NCBI GenBank assembly: GCA_013151365.1
Contig: JAADIK010000128.1
Span: 1 to 5,974, forward strand
Direction of reading: 5' to 3'
DNA length: 5,974 nucleotides
Source: Deltaproteobacteria bacterium
Lineage (GTDB): Bacteria > Desulfobacterota > Desulfobulbia > Desulfobulbales > Desulfobulbaceae
Below the pieces are notes generated by a model. It saw only the letters and a list, made by a program, of their open reading frames with translations. It was not told the origin of the DNA and ran no database searches. Made by a program: the position numbers and the translations under genes. Position 1 is the first letter of the stretch, and each line of letters starts with the position of its first letter. Shown here in pieces: positions 1-5,190 of the stretch.

Positions 1-1230
1 GTTTCGTTCCGACCGGGCAATGGTATCGACCCGGTCGTTTTTCAGTCGTATTTCCGCTTCAGGAATGTTGAAACCGATGGAGCCGCGTTGCCGGCGGCGT
101 TCCTGCAGTTGTTGCGCCAGTTTTCCCGCAGCCTCCAGCATGGGCAGCAGGTCACGGTGGCTCTCCTGCATGTCCGGATCACGGTCATAGAGGATCTGCC
201 GCACAGCCGTATAGGTAAATCGCCGGTGGCTCCTGATCATGCTTTTGCAGTACCGCTGGCCGGTGCGGTGCCCCTTCTTGTCAAATTCCAGGATCGCGGT
301 AAAGGCGGGCCGGTCCTGATCCGGCACCAGGCTGCAGAGGTCGTTGGACAGACGTTCCGGCAGCATGGGGATGACCAGGTCGGGCAGATAGGTGCTGGTG
401 CCGCGCCGGTAGGCCTCGATGTCGATAGCCGAGCCCGTCCTGACATAATGGCTGACATCGGCGATGGAGACATGGAGGCGGAATCCCGTTTTGGTCTGCT
501 CGACGGCAATGGCATCGTCAAAGTCCTTGGCCGTTTCCCCGTCAATGGTGACATGGGGGATGTGGCGCAGGTCGGTCCGCTCCGTATCGCACTCGACCAG
601 GGGACGAAGCTTGCGGATTTCCTGCTCGACATCCTCCGGAAAGCTCCGGGGCAGCTCAAACTGTTCGAGGGTCATCCGGAGCTGTACCGCCACCGAGAAC
701 GGGTCGCCCAGGATCTCGATGATTTTGCCTTCCGGGGGCCGGTTGGCGCTGCCGTAATCAATGATCTCCAGCAGGACCGCCGTATTATCAGGGGCATTGA
801 GGCTGTTGTCTTTGCGGACATTGACGGTATAAGGCAGCCGCTCGTTATCCGGAGTGACGTAGCCGGTTTTGCCGCCGGCCGTATAGATGCCGCATAACCT
901 GGAGATGCCCCGTTTGATGATTTTGACGACCCGGGCCTCGGGACGCCCTCTGCCGGTTCCGATCAGGCGGATCAGGATCCGGTCGCCGTGGCTGGCCCCG
1001 TTTAAATTAGACGGGGAGATAAAGGGGTCCTTTTCCTTTTTGTCCGCCCCTTCAACAAGGGCGAAACCGAACCCCTTGCCGGTCAGGTCAAGGGTGGCCT
1101 TAATCAGCCCCCCGCCGTCGGCCAGCAGGTATTTTTTATGCTGCCGGGTTACCTTGTCGGCCTCTTCCAGCTCCGCCAGAATTTCCGTGACCGTTTTTCT
1201 ATCATGGCGGGGCAGGTCAAGCCCGGTCAT
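1..1230 (-). CDS. rnr: Ribonuclease R (RNase II/RNB family 3'-5' exoribonuclease), partial, C-terminus beyond the window
   Basis: Processive 3'-5' exoribonuclease that degrades structured RNA in the cytoplasm. The minus-strand frame is open for 410 codons from ATG 1230-1228 to the window edge. Residues 1-37 are the second half of an N-terminal winged-helix domain. About 41-105 and 106-180 resemble cold-shock OB folds (GKGFGF at 51-56). The RNB catalytic domain begins near 228: TIDGETAKDFDDA supplies the Mg-binding aspartates Asp230, Asp236, Asp238 and Asp239, followed by a segment matching the family's IADVSHYVR. The fragment ends at an IARSERN stretch where RNase R proteins are about half complete (E. 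coli about 813 residues), so the rest of RNB and the S1 domain lie to the left. No Shine-Dalgarno precedes this ATG, and the missing winged-helix half is encoded just upstream in another frame (1227-1391). The functional protein therefore probably begins at 1391, by frameshift, sequence error or coupled translation. It is divergent from the RSH gene. Family assignment is very secure; the start is not. Confidence 0.93.
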   Translation of the reverse strand, partial: MTGLDLPRHDRKTVTEILAELEEADKVTRQHKKYLLADGGGLIKATLDLTGKGFGFALVEGADKKEKDPFISPSNLNGASHGDRILIRLIGTGRGRPEARVVKIIKRGISRLCGIYTAGGKTGYVTPDNERLPYTVNVRKDNSLNAPDNTAVLLEIIDYGSANRPPEGKIIEILGDPFSVAVQLRMTLEQFELPRSFPEDVEQEIRKLRPLVECDTERTDLRHIPHVTIDGETAKDFDDAIAVEQTKTGFRLHVSIADVSHYVRTGSAIDIEAYRRGTSTYLPDLVIPMLPERLSNDLCSLVPDQDRPAFTAILEFDKKGHRTGQRYCKSMIRSHRRFTYTAVRQILYDRDPDMQESHRDLLPMLEAAGKLAQQLQERRRQRGSIGFNIPEAEIRLKNDRVDTIARSERN

Positions 1231-1391
1231 GATCGCGTGGCCGGGCTTGCTGGTTCGTCCCTGTCGGCCAGGAATCCGAGAATCCTGTCAACGAGGAGGG
1301 GTTGCGTTTGGTCGGCTTCCGGTGTTGATTTCCGGTGCCGTTTGGTCCGGGACTGGCCGGAATGACGGCGGGATGTGCGTTTTTTTGTCAT
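1227..1391 (-). CDS. Detached N-terminus of RNase R (first half of the winged-helix domain), out of frame with the rest
   Basis: A 54-codon minus-strand reading frame starting at ATG 1391-1389. It opens with a very basic tail (MTKKRTSRRH, then more Arg/Lys), as is usual for RNase R, followed by VDRILGFLADRDEPASPAT, which reads as helix 1 and the turn of the RNase R winged-helix domain. It stops at TGA 1229-1227, which overlaps the ATG (1230-1228) of the long rnr frame as ATGA. The following frame continues with GLDLPRHDRKTVTEILAELE, the expected second half of the same domain, so the two pieces appear to be one domain cut by a one-base offset. No in-frame ATG, GTG or TTG lies upstream before a stop, so 1391 is the natural gene start; a weak GAG motif lies a few bases before it. 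It could be a true frameshift, a sequencing error, or a leader ORF coupled by termination-reinitiation. That it is coding is quite likely. Confidence 0.7.
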   Translation of the reverse strand: MTKKRTSRRHSGQSRTKRHRKSTPEADQTQPLLVDRILGFLADRDEPASPATRS

Positions 1392-1570
1392 GAAAAGCTC
1401 GTAATGATTGCCTTGGGCGATAGAATTTATTTCACTGCCGCCGGCAACCGGAAGGACGTTTTGTCCGGAACGGATTTTACTTTGTTAGCCGGATTACATC
1501 TGCTACAGTTATGCAGATAAATATCGGTTGTCTTAAATCGGGTTCGCTGTATTTTACACTATTTACAGGG

Positions 1571-1580
1571 TAAGGAAAGG
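1571..1580 (+). promoter_or_regulatory. Ribosome binding site selecting the TTG start of the RSH gene
   Basis: The purine-rich TAAGGAAAGG ends 9 bases before TTG 1590-1592 and supports that rare start. The in-frame ATG at 1611 has only a weak AAAG before it, and nothing conserved in the RSH family begins until about residue 35, so 1611 remains possible but less likely. Confidence 0.6.
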
Positions 1581-1589
1581 AAAACGGTT

Positions 1590-3716
1590 TTGTCTGTTGA
1601 ATTAAAGCACATGCAGTATAGAAAATTTGATCTCGACGAATATCGCCAGGTGATGGAGAACCTCATCGGTTCGGGGCCGGAAACCAAAGTTTTCTGGGAG
1701 GCCCTCGATTTTTCCTGTAGGGCGCACGGCAGCCAGTGGCGCCGTTCCGGGGACCCCTATATCATCCATCCCTGCAATGTCGCCCGGATTCTGGCCGAAG
1801 AGCTTGATGTTCTTAATGCCGAGATTCTCGCGGCGGCCCTGTTGCACGATACGGTCGAGGATGTGGAAGACGTGACCGTGGATCTGATACGGCGCAAATT
1901 CGGCAGCAACGTGGAAGCCATTGTCGAAGGATGCACCAAGGTTACCCACTACTCCGGCGATAAGCAGAACTTTAAAAAACTTGTCCATCGGAAGATTTTC
2001 ACCGGGGCGGCGTCGAAGCCCGAGGTCATGATCGTCAAGCTTGCCGACCGGCTGCACAACCTGCGCACCCTGTCTTCAATGCCGCGCGACAAACGGCAGC
2101 GGGTCGCGGATGAAACCCTGGATATCTATGCGCCGCTGGCGACCATGCTCGGTCTTTTCGGCCTGAAACGGGAGATGTACAGCCTGGCCCTGGCGTATAA
2201 ATTCCCCCGCCAGGGTACGAAGCTGCAACTCCACATCAATGCCTTGCGCCAGGACCGCGGCGTGCTGGAAATCGTCGACCGGGTCCAGGCGGCCCTCAAG
2301 GAAGACCGGATCAAGGGCAAGGTGACCCTGCGGACCAAGGGACTCTGGGGCTACTATGATGTCAAAAACCGTATTTTGATCAAAGAGATAGAAAGCCCGC
2401 AGGAGATCCTGATTGTGGCCGGTGACCGGAATTCATGCTACCAGGCCCTCGGCACCTTGAACCGTATTTTCCCGCCCCTGCCCCGAACGATTCGTGATTT
2501 TATCGCCAATCCCAAACCTTCCGGTTACCAGGGGCTGCATGCCCGGGCCAATATTGAAGGCCAGAAGTATCTGTTCAAGATCCGGACCGAGGAAATGGCC
2601 CGCCGCGCCCAGCGGGGACTGGTTCGCAACTGGAACGTCGACAGCAAAAAACGCGGCGCTTTTGTCCGGGGGGTCCAGGAGATCTTCGATATTCTCGGCA
2701 GCGATGAATCCGTGTCCTACCGGGACATGATTGCCGCCAGCGGCCGCAAGGAGATTTATACCTATACCCCGCATGGTGATCTGATCTGCCTGCCCGTCAA
2801 TTCCATTGTCCTGGACTTTGCCTTCAGTGTTCATACCGCTATCGGTCATAGCTGTGTGGCCGCAATGATCGGCAGGCGCAGGGCCGCACCGGACCAGGTG
2901 CTCAGCGACGGAGACGTGGTGAAGATTATCCGGCAGGACAAGCCGGTCCGGTTCGACCCTGATATTCAGAAACTCTGCCAGACGGCCCGGGCTCGGTCCG
3001 AACTTGCCAAGGCCTTCAGGGTCAGGCGGCAGGCGGTGTCCAGGGAGATAGGCCGTTCAGTCCTGCAGCAGGAAATGCGGCGTTACGGTCTGCCGTTTGA
3101 CGTGATTCTGCAGGAGGGGATGAACAATATCCTGGTGTATTTCGATATCGAATCCCTGGAAGACCTGTATCTCCAGGTCGGCGAGGGCCGGGTGCGGTTG
3201 CGTGAACTCATCTATGAAATCCGCAACGGCCTGTATGCGGATCATGATACGCTGCAGCTGCCCACCGGTATCTTTAACCGGATCGAATTGGCAACGGTTG
3301 ACCCCGCCGTTGTCAAGTCGTCGGCCTGCTGCAAGCCGACCCCCCTGGACAAGGGGATTTTCGGCCTGCTCAGTAATCGCGGTCTCTCCCTGCATCGCAG
3401 AGATTGTTTCCGCCTGCAGAAAATAAAGTTTCAGCGCGAAGACGCAGTGGATGTCCGCTGGAAACTCAGGGAAACCCGGGTGGTGAAACCACAGAAGGTT
3501 ATTATTTTCGCCGCCAGCCGCCAGCGTCTTTTTTTGTTGCTGTCCGTGGCTCCGGAGGAGATGAAGATCAGCGATATTGTCGCCTTGACCGACAGACCGG
3601 CCACCGGCCCGGCCTGGGAGATTACCTTTACGGTAACGAACCTGTTTGCTTTGAGAAAGATTTTCAAGCATCTGGACCGCTCCGGCCTGTCGTACGAGTT
3701 TGATCTTGAGCAGTAA
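1590..3716 (+). CDS. spoT: Long RelA/SpoT homologue: (p)ppGpp hydrolase with a degenerate synthetase domain
   Basis: A 708-residue RSH protein of normal length with all family domains. The HD hydrolase (about 35-200) keeps the ppGpp-hydrolysis set: Arg51, His60, His86-Asp87, Glu90-Asp91, Asp153 and Asn157 (LLHDTVED, KLADRLHNL), so removal of the 3' pyrophosphate from (p)ppGpp is expected. The synthetase domain (about 240-350) retains FIANPKPSGYQGLH (304-317), but the conserved YDLxAIR catalytic-Asp segment is replaced by ESPQEILIV (268-276), and the Glu of the E-x-Q-I-R-T motif is Leu328 (LFKIRT). Synthesis is therefore probably lost. Next come TGS (388-450), a helical region, the zinc-finger/CC motif with Cys580, Cys581, His602 and Cys606, and a C-terminal ACT-like domain (about 632-708). 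The start is TTG with a good ribosome binding site. A terminator follows at 3785-3820. The gene could be named rsh or rel; the symbol spoT reflects hydrolase bias and is inferred. Family certain, synthetase loss likely. Confidence 0.93.
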   Translation: MSVELKHMQYRKFDLDEYRQVMENLIGSGPETKVFWEALDFSCRAHGSQWRRSGDPYIIHPCNVARILAEELDVLNAEILAAALLHDTVEDVEDVTVDLIRRKFGSNVEAIVEGCTKVTHYSGDKQNFKKLVHRKIFTGAASKPEVMIVKLADRLHNLRTLSSMPRDKRQRVADETLDIYAPLATMLGLFGLKREMYSLALAYKFPRQGTKLQLHINALRQDRGVLEIVDRVQAALKEDRIKGKVTLRTKGLWGYYDVKNRILIKEIESPQEILIVAGDRNSCYQALGTLNRIFPPLPRTIRDFIANPKPSGYQGLHARANIEGQKYLFKIRTEEMARRAQRGLVRNWNVDSKKRGAFVRGVQEIFDILGSDESVSYRDMIAASGRKEIYTYTPHGDLICLPVNSIVLDFAFSVHTAIGHSCVAAMIGRRRAAPDQVLSDGDVVKIIRQDKPVRFDPDIQKLCQTARARSELAKAFRVRRQAVSREIGRSVLQQEMRRYGLPFDVILQEGMNNILVYFDIESLEDLYLQVGEGRVRLRELIYEIRNGLYADHDTLQLPTGIFNRIELATVDPAVVKSSACCKPTPLDKGIFGLLSNRGLSLHRRDCFRLQKIKFQREDAVDVRWKLRETRVVKPQKVIIFAASRQRLFLLLSVAPEEMKISDIVALTDRPATGPAWEITFTVTNLFALRKIFKHLDRSGLSYEFDLEQ

Positions 3717-3739
3717 GGATTTTTTTTATTGTGAAGCCT

Positions 3740-3752
3740 GGGTATAATACCC
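3740..3752. promoter_or_regulatory. Operator-like palindrome containing a perfect -10 hexamer (TATAAT)
   Basis: GGGTATAATACCC is a perfect palindrome (6-bp arms GGGTAT/ATACCC around one A), and its centre is TATAAT at 3743-3748. No acceptable -35 lies 16-18 bases upstream, where there is a T-tract after the RSH stop. It could be an activator-dependent promoter for the ygbA gene with a regulator site over the -10, or simply a small hairpin in the RSH 3' region. There is no other promoter candidate between the RSH stop and ygbA. Confidence 0.35.
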
Positions 3753-3766
3753 CGCCCCGTGGGGCG
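3753..3766 (+). repeat. GC-rich hairpin (CGCCC/GGGCG) followed by an A7-C-T7 tract
   Basis: CGCCCCGTGGGGCG folds into a 5-bp stem with a 4-base loop. It is followed by T, seven A, C and seven T (3767-3782), itself a near-palindrome. The A-tract directly after the stem makes it a poor plus-strand terminator on its own. Its 5' arm belongs to a direct repeat of the terminator arm at 3785-3793. Confidence 0.5.
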
Positions 3767-3784
3767 TAAAAAAACTTTTTTTGA

Positions 3785-3820
3785 TACCCCGTCCGCTTGC
3801 GGCGGGGTAGTTCTTTTTTT
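3785..3820 (+). terminator. Strong rho-independent terminator after the RSH gene, inside the leader of ygbA
   Basis: TACCCCGTC (3785-3793) pairs with GGCGGGGTA (3801-3809) as a 9-bp stem with one G-U pair and a 7-base loop. It is followed by G and a T-rich run of ten bases with one C (3811-3820). It ends 14 bases before the ATG of the next gene, so it both closes the RSH unit and sits in the 5' leader of ygbA. The 3' arm can also pair perfectly over 9 bp with TACCCCGCC at 3748-3756. Confidence 0.85.
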
Positions 3821-3834
3821 GACGGGAAACACCG

Positions 3835-4188
3835 ATGTTGGCAGAAAAGCGCATGCAGCGGGAAGCGGCGGTCGTGGAAATAATGATCAGGAAGTACTGC
3901 CGGGCGCTGCATCATCCCGAAGACAAACTTTGTCCGGAGTGCGGAGAACTCCTTGACTATGCGCGGAAACGCCTGGCCAAGTGTCCGTGGCAGGAAAACA
4001 AGACCGCTTGCGGCCAATGCCCTGTCCATTGCTACAAGCCGGAAATGCGGCGGAAAATCCGGGAGGTCATGCGCTATGCGGGGCCGAGGATGCTGCTGAC
4101 CAATCCGATTATCTCGGCCCGGCATTTCCTTGACGGCAGGCGGAAAAAACCGCTTGGCAGGGCCGGGCGGTCAAAAAACAAATCCTGA
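3835..4188 (+). CDS. ygbA: YgbA-like 'nitrous oxide-stimulated promoter' family protein
   Basis: A 117-residue cytoplasmic protein with the family hallmark cysteines: CPECGELLDYA (Cys33, Cys36), Cys50 in KCPWQENK, and ACGQCPVHCYKPEMR with Cys59, Cys62 and Cys66, then VMRYAGPRMLL (78-88) and a HFLDG motif (97-101). The cysteine pattern suggests a metal or Fe-S site, but the biochemical activity is not known. In E. coli and relatives ygbA belongs to the NsrR nitric-oxide regulon and has been linked to recovery from NO stress; applying that here is inference. The start ATG 3835 has GGGA seven bases upstream; ATG 3853 is an in-frame alternative. The C-terminus is Lys/Arg rich (RRKKPLGRAGRSKNKS). 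The leader carries a strong terminator and an operator-like palindrome, and no clear terminator follows the gene. Family assignment is confident; function is not. Confidence 0.85.
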   Translation: MLAEKRMQREAAVVEIMIRKYCRALHHPEDKLCPECGELLDYARKRLAKCPWQENKTACGQCPVHCYKPEMRRKIREVMRYAGPRMLLTNPIISARHFLDGRRKKPLGRAGRSKNKS

Positions 4189-4399
4189 ATCCGTGACGGC
4201 TTGAGGTGATATTCTATGCAATGCGTGGAATTCATTGTGTTATTGCCGAATAAACGCATTTCATGATCTTCACCGCGCCGCCCTGCGGGGCGCCCGATAA
4301 CGGCGCATCTGCTGCGTTGGCAACTCGTTGATATCACACCAGGATAATCAACATCGTCACCGTTCTCGAACGCTCACGGATTCAGGACAAAAAGCCAGG

Positions 4400-4458
4400 G
4401 CCGCGGAGTATCCGAGTATCCGAGTATCCGGGACCCCGGTGGGCGGGAGGTCCGCGGC
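4400..4458. repeat. Inverted repeat GCCGCGGA/TCCGCGGC bracketing a region with triplicated repeats
   Basis: GCCGCGGA (4400-4407) and TCCGCGGC (4451-4458) are perfect 8-bp inverted copies 43 bases apart. The right arm directly abuts the TTGACA -35 element at 4459, so the pair is well placed as a regulator-binding or looping site for the tat promoter. A plain structural repeat is the alternative. Confidence 0.55.
4406..4429 (+). repeat. Three perfect tandem copies of the 8-bp unit GAGTATCC
   Basis: Three uninterrupted identical 8-mers start at 4406, 4414 and 4422, 30 to 53 bases upstream of the -35 element. Such short arrays arise by slippage and may vary in copy number between strains; they could also be repeated protein-binding sites. 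Confidence 0.9.
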
Positions 4459-4487
4459 TTGACACCCTGCGGTAAATCCCGTACATT
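4459..4487 (+). promoter_or_regulatory. Sigma70-type promoter for the tat genes
   Basis: A perfect -35 TTGACA (4459-4464), a 17-base spacer and TACATT (4482-4487, 4 of 6 matches to TATAAT). Transcription would start near 4494, leaving a leader of about 55 bases before the tatB ATG at 4549. Confidence 0.7.
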
Positions 4488-4548
4488 GCGGTCTGGGTGT
4501 GTATTCGTTGGTCTTGATTCCTGACTTCTGACTTTTGGGTCGTGAATT

Positions 4549-5190
4549 ATGTTTGGTATAGGTTTTCCCGAAATGATTGTCATCCTGGTGGTGGCTCTCC
4601 TGGTGGTCGGTCCGGACAAATTGCCGGATCTGGCCCGTTCTATGGCAAAATGGACCGTGGAGATGAAACGGACCGTGAACGATCTCAAGGACAGCCTGAC
4701 CGAAGAGGAAAACGCGATCGGTTCCGCCCACCCTGATCTGAAGGGGAACCTGCCCGATACCGAGCCCCGGGCCTGGCAGGCTGCTGATAAAGATGGGCGG
4801 GAAGGCGGAGCCCAGAACGGTGAAATTCTTGAGATGGATGATTTCCAGCCTCCAAGTTCGGAAGAGTTGTCGAACGCCATCTCCGCGGCTGCAGCGGTTT
4901 CCGATTCTGAAACGTCGGAGTCCGATTCCCCGGTTGCCGCGGTTTCCGGCTCTGAAACGTCGGGCAACGATTCTCCGGTCGTAGCTGTCTCCGATTCTGA
5001 AACCTCAGACTCCAACCCTCCGGCCGCAGAGGTCTCCGATTCCAAGACATTCGACACCCAGAACGGTCCGGACAAAAACAAAGTCGCGGCCGATGATTCA
5101 CACCCCTCCCCGGCACATTTGAGAATTTTGCGCCTCACCATAAGGAGCTGCGTAGACGCCTTGTTCGCTGTCTCCTGGCCGTCATCCTGA
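4549..5190 (+). CDS. tatB: Twin-arginine translocase subunit TatB with a long repetitive C-terminal region
   Basis: Inner-membrane TatB-type subunit that works with TatC to receive folded proteins with twin-arginine signals. The N-terminus FGIGFPEMIVILVVALLVVG shows the short membrane helix with the characteristic Glu8. The Gly-Pro hinge (residues 22-23) favours TatB over TatA. An amphipathic helix follows (KLPDLARSMAKWTVEMKRTV). From about residue 55 the protein is a hydrophilic acidic linker. Residues 116-170 are 15-residue repeats rich in Ser, Asp, Glu and Thr, far longer than needed for TatB. Start ATG 4549 has a weak GGG nine bases upstream and a good promoter at 4459-4487. The frame runs 213 codons, but after about residue 185 it reads an out-of-frame copy of the tatC start, so the true end is uncertain. 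One extra base at the C4 tracts (5103-5111) would fuse it to TatC; one fewer would end it early. Identity as TatB is secure. Confidence 0.9.
   Translation: MFGIGFPEMIVILVVALLVVGPDKLPDLARSMAKWTVEMKRTVNDLKDSLTEEENAIGSAHPDLKGNLPDTEPRAWQAADKDGREGGAQNGEILEMDDFQPPSSEELSNAISAAAAVSDSETSESDSPVAAVSGSETSGNDSPVVAVSDSETSDSNPPAAEVSDSKTFDTQNGPDKNKVAADDSHPSPAHLRILRLTIRSCVDALFAVSWPSS
4894..5058 (+). repeat. 45-bp tandem repeats within tatB, three full copies and one partial
   Basis: Units start at 4894, 4939, 4984 and 5029 (the last is 30 bases). Each full unit encodes 15 residues of the form A-V-S-D-S-E-T-S-x-x-D-S-P-V-A. The copies have diverged at the DNA level but keep the VSxSET core, suggesting an old expansion kept as a flexible acidic spacer. 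Confidence 0.9.

Larger units (their letters stand above)
4189..4548. other. Structured intergenic region between ygbA and tatB, no convincing gene
   Basis: A 360-base non-coding stretch. The left half (about 4250-4352) holds a hairpin CGCCC-TGCG-GGGCG (4279-4292), a GCGCCG/CGGCGC inverted pair (4275-4280 and 4301-4306) and a GTTGAT/ATCAAC pair (4327-4332 and 4347-4352). None is followed by a T-run, so none is a clear terminator. This part has the look of a dispersed intergenic repeat, but that cannot be shown from one copy. The right half carries three tandem GAGTATCC copies inside an inverted repeat, the tat promoter, and a CTGACTT doublet (4521-4534) in the leader. Confidence 0.6.

Noticed and set aside
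237..659. Minus-strand open frame of 140 codons within rnr
   Set aside because: It is another frame over the RNB domain, with low-complexity Ser/Arg/Pro composition and no recognisable motif.
88..897. Plus-strand open frame of 269 codons
   Set aside because: It is the antisense shadow of rnr, whose minus-strand frame carries clear RNB motifs.
1482..1555. Candidate promoters for the RSH gene (TTGTTA-16-TACAGT at 1482-1509; TTGTCT-16-TATTTT at 1528-1555)
   Set aside because: Both match consensus only poorly, so neither is reported as a feature, although a promoter for the RSH gene probably lies in this intergenic region.
3057..3671. Minus-strand frame of 204 codons opposite the RSH C-terminus
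   Set aside because: It lies entirely antisense to conserved TGS-distal, zinc-finger and ACT coding sequence, and has no family features.
4074..4337. Minus-strand frame of 87 codons overlapping the ygbA 3' end
   Set aside because: It overlaps the conserved YgbA coding sequence and crosses the hairpin region; no recognisable domain.
5073..5079. C-AAA-AAC, similar to a -1 slippery heptamer, in tatB
   Set aside because: A -1 shift here would run into TGA 5094-5096 before reaching the tatC domain, and the first base breaks the X-XXY-YYZ rule.
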